The notes below the pieces were generated by a model. The model was given only the letters and a program-made list of their open reading frames with translations, was not told where the DNA came from and did no database searches. A DNA stretch of 64,000 nt from Amycolatopsis marina. GTDB taxonomy: Bacteria > Actinomycetota > Actinomycetes > Mycobacteriales > Pseudonocardiaceae. The stretch lies in NCBI RefSeq assembly GCF_900111885.1, contig NZ_FOKG01000009.1:1-64000 (forward strand), read 5' to 3'. Positions 33,367 through 40,836 of the stretch are shown here, in pieces; the stretch's first letter is position 1; the number at the start of each line of letters is the position of its first letter. The position numbers were made by a program, and so were the translations under genes.

Positions 33367-35024
33367 TGACGACGGCGTCACGCGACCGCACCGTGCTGGT
33401 CGACCCGGAACGGCACGGTGCCTATTCCAGTATCGGCGAGGCCCTCGTCGACTCGGTTGACGGCACGGTCGTCTCCGTCGCCGCGGGCACCTACGCGGAG
33501 ACACTCGAGATCGTGGACCGCGCGCTCACCATTCGCGCGCTGGAGGGTGCCGACGTGGTGCTCGACGGCACCGGCGCGGATCGTCCCGTGGTGCTCGCGC
33601 ACGGTGGCCGGGTCGGTCTGCACGGACTGACCCTGCGAGCCGGTGGCGTGGCCGCCGTGCGCGCCGACCACGCCGAACTGACGATGTCGGCCTGTTCTCT
33701 CCGGGCGCGATACGGCCCCGCCGTGCTGGTCCAGGGGAGCGGGCCGGTGACCATCACCGACACCACGATCGACGGCGCCGAGCACGGCGTCGTACTGGAG
33801 GGCGCGTCGGGCGTGCTGGAGAACGTGACCGTCGACAACGTGTCCGGGGACGGCATGATCATCGGACTGGGCGCGGATCCGGAGATCCGTTCGTGCACGA
33901 TTTCCGGCTGTGGCCATCGAGGACTCTACGTGTACCAGCATTCGCGGCCCGTCGTCCGGGACTGCCGGATCAGCCGGACCGGCAGGGCGGGGATCGCCGT
34001 GGCCCACCGTGCTGCGCCGGAACTGAGCCACAACTCGGTTCTCGACACACGAGGTGTCGGCATCGAGGTCGGCGCGGACTGCGGGGGCTCGATCGAGGCG
34101 TGCGACGTCGAGAACACGGCGGAGCCGGGAATCCTGCTGGCGCAGGGGAGTACGGCACGTCTGCGGACCGCGCGGGGTGGTACGGGGCCCGGATCGGGTG
34201 GGTCCAGAGTGGACACTCTGCTCGCTGAGCTCGACGGTATGGTCGGGTTGCGCGGGGTGAAGGCCGAGGTGCGGTCGCTTGTGGACGAGATTCAGGTCAA
34301 CACGTGGCGGACACAGGCCGGACTGCCGACCGGCGTGGTGAGCAACCACCTGGTTTTCGCGGGCGCTCCCGGCACCGGAAAGACGACCGTGGCGCGCACC
34401 TACGGAAAGCTTCTTGGCGAGCTGGGTGTGCTGGCCCGCGGCGAGTTCACCGAGGTGTCACGCCGTGATCTCGTCGGCCAGTACGTCGGGCACACCGCGG
34501 AGAAGACCGCGGAGGTGTTCGAGCGGGCGCTGGGTGGGGTGCTGTTCATCGACGAGGCGTACACCTTGTCCCGGCTCGCGGGCAGCGGCGGCGACTTCGG
34601 CCAGGAGGCAATTGACATGCTGGTCAAGCTGATGGAGGACCACCGCGACGACATCGCGGTGATCGTCGCGGGCTACACCCGTGAGATGGACGACTTCCTT
34701 GCCGCGAACCCGGGTCTGGCGTCGCGGTTCTCCAGAACCGTCGAGTTCGAGAACTACAGCCCGGACGAGTTGGTGCACATCGTCGAGCGCATGGTCGCGG
34801 CGGGCGAGTACGACCTCGACCCGCGGTCGCACCCGGTCCTGGCCGAGCACTTCGCCCGGCACACGGACGAGGTCAACTTCGGCAACGCCCGTGCCGCCCG
34901 CAGGCTGTTCGAGGGGATGCGCACGGCGCAGTCGAGCCGCCTGCGTGGCTCGGGGCGAATTCCCCAGCCTGCCGAACTGCGGGCGCTGTGCGTCGACGAC
35001 GTGCTCCTGGCGATCAGGCGTTAG
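33366..35024 (+). CDS. eccA: EccA-type AAA+ ATPase fused to an N-terminal right-handed beta-helix
   Basis: A 552-aa protein. Residues about 10-275 are tandem beta-helix coils (pectate-lyase-like repeats such as HGGRVGLHGLTLRAGGVAAV and HNSVLDTRGVGIEVG). Residues about 285-552 are a CbxX/CfqX AAA+ domain typical of EccA: Walker A GAPGTGKT (333-340), Walker B VLFIDEAYTL, sensor VIVAGYTREMDDFL and NARAARRLFE. Mycobacterial EccA carries an N-terminal TPR domain instead. ATG 33366 overlaps the LuxR stop. EccA assists release of chaperone-substrate complexes; the beta-helix may replace the TPR as a partner-binding module. Confidence 0.87.
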   Translation: MTTASRDRTVLVDPERHGAYSSIGEALVDSVDGTVVSVAAGTYAETLEIVDRALTIRALEGADVVLDGTGADRPVVLAHGGRVGLHGLTLRAGGVAAVRADHAELTMSACSLRARYGPAVLVQGSGPVTITDTTIDGAEHGVVLEGASGVLENVTVDNVSGDGMIIGLGADPEIRSCTISGCGHRGLYVYQHSRPVVRDCRISRTGRAGIAVAHRAAPELSHNSVLDTRGVGIEVGADCGGSIEACDVENTAEPGILLAQGSTARLRTARGGTGPGSGGSRVDTLLAELDGMVGLRGVKAEVRSLVDEIQVNTWRTQAGLPTGVVSNHLVFAGAPGTGKTTVARTYGKLLGELGVLARGEFTEVSRRDLVGQYVGHTAEKTAEVFERALGGVLFIDEAYTLSRLAGSGGDFGQEAIDMLVKLMEDHRDDIAVIVAGYTREMDDFLAANPGLASRFSRTVEFENYSPDELVHIVERMVAAGEYDLDPRSHPVLAEHFARHTDEVNFGNARAARRLFEGMRTAQSSRLRGSGRIPQPAELRALCVDDVLLAIRR

Positions 35025-35050
35025 GCACTTTCACGAAACGGACGCGGCCG

Positions 35051-35080
35051 TTCAACAGAGCGGGGCGATCACGCTACAGT
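35051..35080 (+). promoter_or_regulatory. Candidate promoter for a leaderless response regulator transcript
   Basis: TTCAAC (35051-35056) and TACAGT (35075-35080) are spaced by 18 bp, close to actinobacterial -35 and TAnnnT -10 elements. The GTG start codon at 35087 lies 7 bases past the -10 box, where transcription would start, so the mRNA is likely leaderless. No Shine-Dalgarno sequence is visible. Confidence 0.5.
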
Positions 35081-35086
35081 TCGTGT

Positions 35087-35740
35087 GTGCGCGTGCTGGT
35101 CACCGAGGACGACGAGAATCTCCGGGTGGCCGTGGAGGCTTCGTTGCGCGGGGCCGGTTTCGCGGTGGACGTAGCCGTGGACCTGCCGGACGCGGACGAG
35201 GCACTGAGCGTCAACGCCTACGACAGCGTGGTGTTCGACCGGATGCTGCCGTCGGGCGACTCCCTACGCTACGTGGAGACCCGCCGAAACGCGGGCTGGC
35301 AGGTGCCGGTGCTGTTCCTGACCGCCCGCGACACCGTTCCTGACCGAATCGCCGGGTTGCGCTGGGGCGATGACTACCTGGTCAAGCCGTTCGCCGTGGT
35401 GGAACTGATCGCCCGGGTACGCAGCCTGTGCAGGCGGGGTGGAAGCGGGCAGGCACCGGTGCTGCGCCTACGGGACGTCGAGTTGGACACCGGGCGACAC
35501 GAGGCGCGCAGGGGCGGCACCCTGCTGATCCTGACGGCCAAGGAGTTCGTCGTCCTCGAACGGCTGCTGGCCGCGGACGGCACACCGGTCCACAGGGCGG
35601 AACTGATCGCCGCGGCCTGGGACGAACTCGTCCCGCCCGCCTCCAACGTGCTCGACGTGCTCATCGCGCAACTGCGCCGCAAGCTCGGACAGCCACCGGT
35701 GCTGCACACCGTGCGCGGGGTCGGCTATGTCCTTCGCTGA
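35087..35740 (+). CDS. Orphan OmpR-family response regulator
   Basis: A 217-aa protein with receiver motifs TEDDENL, VVFDRMLPSGD (phosphoacceptor Asp), LFLTARD and LVKPF, and a C-terminal winged helix ending LHTVRGVGYVLR. It closely resembles the regulator at 29102-29800 but has no adjacent kinase. Relative to that paralogue it lacks one residue just before DDYLVKPF (RWGDDY versus EHGGDDY). It follows the eccA gene by 62 bp and has its own probable leaderless promoter. The kinase at 27849 is its most likely partner. Confidence 0.9.
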   Translation: MRVLVTEDDENLRVAVEASLRGAGFAVDVAVDLPDADEALSVNAYDSVVFDRMLPSGDSLRYVETRRNAGWQVPVLFLTARDTVPDRIAGLRWGDDYLVKPFAVVELIARVRSLCRRGGSGQAPVLRLRDVELDTGRHEARRGGTLLILTAKEFVVLERLLAADGTPVHRAELIAAAWDELVPPASNVLDVLIAQLRRKLGQPPVLHTVRGVGYVLR

Positions 35741-35760
35741 ACTCGTCTGCGCGACGAGCC

Positions 35761-35796
35761 ATTGGCCCACGACTCCGGCACGGATCGTGGGCCAAT
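35761..35796. terminator. Bidirectional hairpin terminator
   Basis: ATTGGCCCACGA (35761-35772) pairs with TCGTGGGCCAAT (35785-35796) around a 12-base loop, between the convergent response regulator and HAF-repeat genes. A related hairpin (CCACTGGCCCACG / CGTGGGCCAGTGG) follows the second HAF-repeat gene at 37142-37182, so the terminator was duplicated with the gene. Confidence 0.75.
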
Positions 35797-35821
35797 TGTC
35801 GGGCGTCGAATCACCGACAGG

Positions 35822-36889
35822 TCAGCGGCATTCCCAACGTACGGCGTGCCGCTCGGTCGAATCAGGGAGGGTGACGGCGCCCCCGATCACCTTGCCGCCG
35901 TCGCTGATCGCCTGTGCCTCGTCGTTCGGCTCCTGCGGGTTCAAACCGGGAAGCTGGAGCAGTTTCCCGGAGATGACCACGGCGGCGTGGTTGGAGTCGT
36001 CGGTACCGACCGTCCAGCCCTGCGCGTTGATGTCAAAACCCGTCGAGCCGGCCATCACCTCGACCGTGTCGTCGTCCAGCCGCCAGCGAAGAGTTCTCGG
36101 CTCACCATCGATCTTGCCGCGGCCGACAACCCATCCGTCACGGATCTCATGTGCCGTTGTTCTCGTGACCGAGCCCTCCGGAGCGGGAAGGAAGCCGTGG
36201 CTGCCGTCGGGATGCCAGACGTAGGCGCGCATGCCTTCGGCGGTGGTCACCCATCCGACCATCGTGCCGTCTTCGTCAACGTCGAGCGTATAGCCGGATC
36301 GTTTCGTGTCCGGGACCGGCAGAGTCACCGGAGGAGCATCATGCTTTCCGGCCGGGTAATAGGCGGGGACAGTTTTCTCTCGAATGTTGTCACTTTTGAG
36401 CCACAAACTCGCCGAAATGTCGCCGCGCTCATTGATGCCGGAAAGAGTTACTGAACTGACCGTATCCTTGTCGTACGGAAGTTCGGTCACCACGCCGTCC
36501 TGGAACATCTCCGGTTCGGTTCCCCAGGCGATGACTGTTCCGTTCGAATTGACTTCCGTCGCCTCGGTGTACTTGTGCTCGAACGGTAGGACGGACGCCC
36601 TGCCGTTGTCCCACAGCAGGGGGACTCTCGCCTTGTCGTCCCCGTCGCGCCCGTAGCCCCGGCCGACCAGATAGCGGCCAGTCGGGTCAGTGCCGAACAC
36701 CAGGCTCTGCCGGTAGTTTCCGGGCTCAGGTAGTCGTTCTATCTTGCAGTGTGGTGCCACCGGCACCGGATCGGCCGAGGTCGTGGCGGCGGCGCCAGAA
36801 GGCATTCCAGTGAGCAGAACCCCCGTTGTCGTGAGGAGAACAACGGAAACGCGGGATGCTGAACGTATGCGTTGAGAAATCGGTTTCAT
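35822..36889 (-). CDS. Secreted HAF-repeat protein, copy 1
   Basis: A 355-aa exported protein. ATG 36889 begins a signal peptide (MKPISQRIRSASRVSVVLL to about SGAAAT). The mature part is a series of short beta repeats of the HAF/propeller type (INERGDISASLWLKSD, VDEDGTMVGWVTTAEGMRAYVW, AHEIRDGWVVGRG, INAQGWTVGTDD). There are two cysteines, near the mature N-terminus (HCKIERLPEP) and the C-terminus (RWECR), perhaps disulfide-linked. It is about half identical to the next gene, with many shared blocks, so the two are tandem duplicates. Function unknown. The usual strong ribosome-binding site is replaced by a CTTTCCCGGAAA-like palindrome relic. Confidence 0.82.
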   Translation of the reverse strand: MKPISQRIRSASRVSVVLLTTTGVLLTGMPSGAAATTSADPVPVAPHCKIERLPEPGNYRQSLVFGTDPTGRYLVGRGYGRDGDDKARVPLLWDNGRASVLPFEHKYTEATEVNSNGTVIAWGTEPEMFQDGVVTELPYDKDTVSSVTLSGINERGDISASLWLKSDNIREKTVPAYYPAGKHDAPPVTLPVPDTKRSGYTLDVDEDGTMVGWVTTAEGMRAYVWHPDGSHGFLPAPEGSVTRTTAHEIRDGWVVGRGKIDGEPRTLRWRLDDDTVEVMAGSTGFDINAQGWTVGTDDSNHAAVVISGKLLQLPGLNPQEPNDEAQAISDGGKVIGGAVTLPDSTERHAVRWECR

Positions 36890-36976
36890 GTCCACTTTCC
36901 CGGAAAATGGTTTCTGGTGAGCGGCAAGCATAACCGGCAATAGATGGTATTGGCTATTTGTTTGACAGAAGAACTG

Positions 36977-37058
36977 GGAAGCTAAAATCGGCCGAATGCT
37001 ACTGTCGCAATGTTGGTGAAAGTTTTGGCCATGGTGGGCACCCGATTGTCCGATTGCT
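36977..37058. repeat. Duplicated flank, copy 1
   Basis: GGAAGCTAAAATCGGCC and the following about 60 bases match 38353-38434 with scattered substitutions (for example GAATGCTACTGTCGCAATG versus AAATGCTGCTGTCACAATG). This copy leads into the lipB fragment, the other into the intact lipB gene. The AT-rich GCTAAAAT part might contain an upstream promoter element of the HAF genes. Confidence 0.75.
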
Positions 37059-37109
37059 CAGTTCGAAGCCGTGCATCGTCACGCCACGCTGCACGCGGAT
37101 CCCGATCGC
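37059..37109 (-). pseudogene. 51-bp lipB fragment
   Basis: Bases 37059-37109 are identical to 38701-38751 inside lipB (from CAGTTCGAAGCC to GATCCCGATCGC). In lipB this encodes the stretch around [18 protein letters not shown]. Nothing else of lipB is present here; relative to the intact locus about 266 bp including the lipB stop are missing. It is a fossil left by the duplication that produced the two HAF-repeat genes. Confidence 0.85.
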
Positions 37110-37141
37110 TCCGTCGCGTCCGGTCTCGTCTGATAGGCGAA

Positions 37142-37182
37142 CCACTGGCCCACGTCTCCGTGACGGAGCCGTGGGCCAGTGG
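37142..37182 (-). terminator. Hairpin terminator after HAF copy 2
   Basis: CCACTGGCCCACG (37142-37154) pairs perfectly with CGTGGGCCAGTGG (37170-37182) around a 15-base loop, 20 bp past the stop of the second HAF-repeat gene. It is related in sequence to the hairpin at 35761-35796. Confidence 0.75.
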
Positions 37183-37201
37183 CCGGGAGTCGAATTACAG
37201 G

Positions 37202-38269
37202 TCAGCCGCATGTCCAACGTACGGCGTGCGAGCTTTTCGAACCAGGGAGATTGGCGGAACCGCCGATCACCGTGCCGTCGTCGTTGATCGTCATTGCCTC
37301 GTTCTTCGGCTCCTGCTGGTTCAACCCGGGAAGCTCGAACAGCTTTCCGGAGATGACCACGGCGGCGTGCCACCGGTCGTACGTGCCGACCGACGAGCCC
37401 TGCGCGTTGACGGCCCAATACGCATCGCCGGGCACCACCTCGACCGTGTCGTTGTCCAACCGCCAGCGAGGGGTCTTCCACTCACCGTCGATGTCGGCGC
37501 TGCCGACAACCCATCCGTCACGGATCCCGCTTGCACTTGTCAGTGCGACCGTGCCCTCCGGAGCGGGAAGGAAGCCGTGGCTGCCGTCGGGATGCCAGAC
37601 GTAGGCGCGCGTGCCTTCGTCAGTCTCGATCGATCCGACCATCGTGCCGTCGTCGTCGATGCCCTCCGTATCCCCGGATCGGGTCTTGTCCGGGAGCGGC
37701 AAAGTCACCGGAGGTGAGTCGTACTTACCGGCCGGGTAGTAGGCGGGTACCAATGTCGCCCGTGTGCCGGATTCGGGTTTGACCCATAAACTCGCTGAAA
37801 TATCGCCGCGTTCATTGATGTCGGTCAGATTGACCTGATCGATCGTCTCCTCGTCGTACGGAAGTTTGATGGTCGCCCCGTTCTGGAGCACCGTCGGCGC
37901 CATGCTCCCTGACGCGATGACCGTACCGCTGGAATTGACTCCTGCCACTCGTGCGTACCTGTCTTCGAATGATATGACGGACACCTTGTCGTTGTCCCAT
38001 AGCACGTGTTCCCAGCCTTTGGGTCCACCGCCGCGTGGCCAGCCCCGGCCGGTATGGTAACGGCCGGTTGGGTCGCCTTCGGTCACCACGCTCGCTTCGT
38101 AGCCGCTGGGCTCTGGCAGTCGTTCCAACGCGCAGTCGGGTGCTACCGGCACCGGGTCGGCCGGGGACGAGGCGAGGGCGGGCATTCCGGTGAGCAGGAT
38201 CCCCAGTGTCGCGGTCAGCGCAACGGAAACACGAGATGTCGAACCTCTGCGTCGATGAAGAGTTTTCAT
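37202..38269 (-). CDS. Secreted HAF-repeat protein, copy 2
   Basis: A 355-aa paralogue of the previous gene, the same length. It has a signal peptide (MKTLHRRRGSTSRVSVALT to about ALASSP). Shared blocks include INERGDISASLWVK, TRAYVWHPDGSHGFLPAPEG, IRDGWVVGSADIDGEW, and AAVVISGKLFELPGLNQQEP. The paired cysteines (APDCALERLPEP and RWTCG) are conserved. ATG 38269 has AGGAGG 5 bases upstream, a better signal than copy 1. It lies next to lipB and is probably the parent copy. Function unknown; an extracellular binding protein is the most that can be inferred. Confidence 0.82.
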   Translation of the reverse strand: MKTLHRRRGSTSRVSVALTATLGILLTGMPALASSPADPVPVAPDCALERLPEPSGYEASVVTEGDPTGRYHTGRGWPRGGGPKGWEHVLWDNDKVSVISFEDRYARVAGVNSSGTVIASGSMAPTVLQNGATIKLPYDEETIDQVNLTDINERGDISASLWVKPESGTRATLVPAYYPAGKYDSPPVTLPLPDKTRSGDTEGIDDDGTMVGSIETDEGTRAYVWHPDGSHGFLPAPEGTVALTSASGIRDGWVVGSADIDGEWKTPRWRLDNDTVEVVPGDAYWAVNAQGSSVGTYDRWHAAVVISGKLFELPGLNQQEPKNEAMTINDDGTVIGGSANLPGSKSSHAVRWTCG

Positions 38270-38352
38270 ATCTGCCTCCTGAAACGGTTGACGTCGAGGG
38301 GTGAACGTAACCGGCGAGAGGCACTCTTAGTTCATTGTTGAGAAAAGAATTC

Positions 38353-38434
38353 GGAAGCTAAAATCGGCCAAATGCTGCTGTCACAATGTTGGCGAATGTT
38401 TTGGCCACCTTCAATGCCCGAATGCCGGATTGCC
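38353..38434. repeat. Duplicated flank, copy 2
   Basis: This is the parental counterpart of 36977-37058, located between the HAF copy 2 start and the lipB stop. It contains the same GGAAGCTAAAATCGGCC block and ends at CCGGATTGCC, the point where copy 1 jumps into the lipB fragment. Confidence 0.75.
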
Positions 38435-38451
38435 GGCCCCGGGCACTCGGG

Positions 38452-39225
38452 TCAGGAGCGTAGAGCGAAGGTGACGCCGGGGGCAGTGGGAGATTCGGGA
38501 GCCGATGGCCTCGGCAGCCAGCGGTCGTCGCGCACCGCGAGTTCCCCGTCGACGGCGGCGAGCACCGCGTCCCGCGCGACCGGCAGGGCTTCGGCCACCG
38601 TCACGTTCCTGCCGAGTTCGAAGCTGAGCGAGGTGACACCCGCGTCCCGGATGCCGCAGGGCACGATCTTGTCGAACGCCGCGAGGTCGGCGTTGCAGTT
38701 CAGTTCGAAGCCGTGCATCGTCACGCCACGCTGCACGCGGATCCCGATCGCGGCGATCTTGCGCTCCGGCCCCCGGTCATCGGCGGGAATCCACACACCA
38801 CTGCGGCCCTCGACCCTTCCCGTGCTGACCCCGAACCGCTCGCACACCGCGATCAGCGCCTCCTCGAGGCGCCGCACGTAGTGCACCACGTCGATCGGGT
38901 CCGCGAGTTTGAGGATGGGGTAGCCGACGAGCTGCCCGGGCCCATGCCAGGTGATCTTGCCGCCCCGGTCGACGTCGATCACCTGGGTGCCGTCGCTGGG
39001 CCGGTCCGCGGCCTCGGTGCGCTTGCCTGCCGTGTACACCGAGGGATGCTCGAGCAGCAGCATCGTGTCGGGGCCCATGTCGTCCGCGCGTGCGACCGCG
39101 TGCGACCGCTGTAGCTCCCACGCCTCGAGGTAGTCGATGGTGCCGACTTCTCTGACGTCCACGGCGCCGGTCGCTGCGCGGCAGGATTCAGCTGATGCGT
39201 TCGCCGATGCATTCACAGCACTCAC
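38452..39225 (-). CDS. lipB: Octanoyltransferase LipB
   Basis: LipB transfers octanoyl from acyl carrier protein to lipoyl domains, the step before LipA. The 257-aa protein has the family blocks [57 protein letters not shown] (catalytic Lys) and the catalytic Cys in KIVPCGI. The N-terminal about 20 residues are variable, so a start slightly downstream is possible. It precedes a PAP2 phosphatase gene on the same strand. Its usual neighbour lipA is 37 kb away at the left edge of the window. Confidence 0.95.
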   Translation of the reverse strand: MSAVNASANASAESCRAATGAVDVREVGTIDYLEAWELQRSHAVARADDMGPDTMLLLEHPSVYTAGKRTEAADRPSDGTQVIDVDRGGKITWHGPGQLVGYPILKLADPIDVVHYVRRLEEALIAVCERFGVSTGRVEGRSGVWIPADDRGPERKIAAIGIRVQRGVTMHGFELNCNADLAAFDKIVPCGIRDAGVTSLSFELGRNVTVAEALPVARDAVLAAVDGELAVRDDRWLPRPSAPESPTAPGVTFALRS

Positions 39226-39235
39226 AGCGCCGAGG

Positions 39236-39886
39236 TTACGCCGTCCCGCGCCGGGCCGACACCGGGTCCCGCTTCGCGGACAGCAGGCCGAGGCAGGCGC
39301 TGACCAGCAGCCCGACGCCGGTGACGACGAGCACAGCGCCCACCGTGTCGGTGAGCCAGTGCACGCCCAGATACACCCGGAACGCCGCGCTGATCAGGGT
39401 GGCGAGCACCGCGAGGGCGATCACGGTCCGCAGCACGTGCGGTACCAGCCAGCCGCAGAGCAGGACGAGTGCGAAGCCGACGCTCGCCACCGAGACCACG
39501 TGACCGCTGGGGTAGCTGAGATCCGGGTACTCGCGCGGCCGGTCCCTCGCGAACAACGGCTTGAACACGAAGCTGGTCGCTCTGCACAGCACGAGCACCG
39601 CGGTGACGCGCAGCAGCAGCGATGCTCGTTCGCCGTCGCCCGCCGCCCTGCGCCACAGGGCGGCCAGCACCAGCACCACCGCGAGCACGGCGGGGAGCAC
39701 GGGTCCGAACGCGTCACTGAGCAGCCCCGCGGCCGGGCCGAGCGGCGAGCGCCACTGCCCGTGCAGGCCGGAAGCGATCGCGGCGTCCAGCGCAGGAGGC
39801 CGCTGCCGGACCAGGAGTCCGAGTGCGACGAACGCGACGAGGAGGCACACGCCCACCAGCGCGAGCGTGGCCGGCCTGCGGTTCAC
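39236..39886 (-). CDS. PAP2-family membrane phosphatase
   Basis: A 216-aa membrane protein with about five to six transmembrane helices and the three phosphatidic-acid phosphatase motifs: [22 protein letters not shown], and [16 protein letters not shown]. All catalytic residues are present (Lys, Arg, His, Arg, His, Asp). Probable substrates are lipid phosphates such as undecaprenyl pyrophosphate or phosphatidic acid. Its start overlaps the TIGR01777 gene by 4 bases. It stands 10 bp upstream of lipB. Confidence 0.9.
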   Translation of the reverse strand: MNRRPATLALVGVCLLVAFVALGLLVRQRPPALDAAIASGLHGQWRSPLGPAAGLLSDAFGPVLPAVLAVVLVLAALWRRAAGDGERASLLLRVTAVLVLCRATSFVFKPLFARDRPREYPDLSYPSGHVVSVASVGFALVLLCGWLVPHVLRTVIALAVLATLISAAFRVYLGVHWLTDTVGAVLVVTGVGLLVSACLGLLSAKRDPVSARRGTA

Positions 39887-40767
39887 AGTTCGGCGGCGAG
39901 GGCTGCTTCGAGGTCGGGGTGCGTGAACTCGAACCCTGCCTGCTGGAGCACCCCGGGGACCGCCCTCGGGCCGGTCAGGACCATCTCGTCGGCGGTCTCA
40001 CCCAGAACGAGGCGCAGCGCCACCCCCGGCACCCACCACGGAGCCGGGCGGTGCAGGGCTCGGCCGAAGGCCCGGGTGAACTCGCTGTTCGTCACCGGCT
40101 GCGGCGCCGCCAGGTTCACCGGGCCGCTGACCTCGTCGTGTTCCAGCACGAACTGAATCGCGGCCACCTCATCCGTGAGGCTGATCCACGGCATGTACTG
40201 GGCGCCGTCGCCCAGTCGGCCACCGAGACCCAGCCGGAACAGCGGCCGGAGCGTGCCAAGCAGACCACCGTTGCCGGAGAGCACGGGAGAGGTGCGCAGA
40301 AGGACGACCCGCGCGCCGGCCTGCGCGGCGGGCGCCGTGGCCGCCTCCCAGAGGACACAGAGTTCGGCCAGGAACCCGGTGCCCGCTTTGCCCGACTCGT
40401 CGACGACGGCACTGCCGGTGTCGCCGTAGTAGTTGATCCCCGACGCGTTGATCAGGATCGGCACGCCGTGCTCGGCGACCGCCTCCGCGAGCACCTCAGT
40501 GGGTTCCAGCCTGCTGTCGGTTAGGACCTGCTTGCGTGCGGCACTCCACCGGCCGGACGCCAGTGGGGCACCACAGAGGTTCACCACAGCGTCAACGTCG
40601 TCGAAGGCGCCCTCGTCGACCCGGCCCGCGGGCGGATCCCAGCCGGACTCGTCCGCCGCCGAGGCCTCCCTGCGCACGAGGCGGCGCACCTCGTGCCCGG
40701 CCGCACGCAGCCGTGTGCCGAGGGCATGACCGATCAGGCCGCTCGCGCCCGCGATCAAGATTCGCAT
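39883..40767 (-). CDS. TIGR01777-family NAD-dependent epimerase-like protein (YfcH-like)
   Basis: A 294-aa extended-SDR protein with nucleotide-binding GASGLIGHALGTRL at the N-terminus, NLCGAPLASGRWSAARKQVL, SGINYYGDTG and the C-terminal DUF1731-type segment (PAPWWVPGVALRLVLGETADEMVLTGPRAVPGVL). Conserved next to lipB in actinobacteria (the mycobacterial counterpart is Rv2216); the substrate is unknown. It overlaps the PAP2 gene by 4 bases. Confidence 0.9.
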   Translation of the reverse strand: MRILIAGASGLIGHALGTRLRAAGHEVRRLVRREASAADESGWDPPAGRVDEGAFDDVDAVVNLCGAPLASGRWSAARKQVLTDSRLEPTEVLAEAVAEHGVPILINASGINYYGDTGSAVVDESGKAGTGFLAELCVLWEAATAPAAQAGARVVLLRTSPVLSGNGGLLGTLRPLFRLGLGGRLGDGAQYMPWISLTDEVAAIQFVLEHDEVSGPVNLAAPQPVTNSEFTRAFGRALHRPAPWWVPGVALRLVLGETADEMVLTGPRAVPGVLQQAGFEFTHPDLEAALAAEL

Positions 40768-40792
40768 ATGAGCACCCTATGCGGAAACGACG

Positions 40793-40821
40793 AGGGGGCG
40801 CCCGCCGAGCGGACGCCCCCT
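40793..40821 (-). terminator. Terminator after sucB
   Basis: AGGGGGCG (40793-40800) pairs with CGCCCCCT (40814-40821) around a 13-base loop, 15 bp past the sucB stop and 25 bp before the TIGR01777 gene start. It separates the dehydrogenase operon from the lipB operon. Confidence 0.65.
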
Positions 40822-40836
40822 CACCCGAACTTCTTG

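Larger units (their letters stand above)
36890..37201. other. Intergenic region with duplicated flank, lipB fossil and terminator
   Basis: This 312-bp stretch contains no gene. From left to right it holds a degenerate palindrome (about 36892-36910), the unique 5' region of HAF copy 1, and a segment (about 36977-37058) matching 38353-38434 downstream of copy 2. It ends with a 51-bp exact copy of an internal lipB segment (37059-37109) and the terminator of HAF copy 2 (37142-37182). It records a tandem duplication. Confidence 0.75.
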
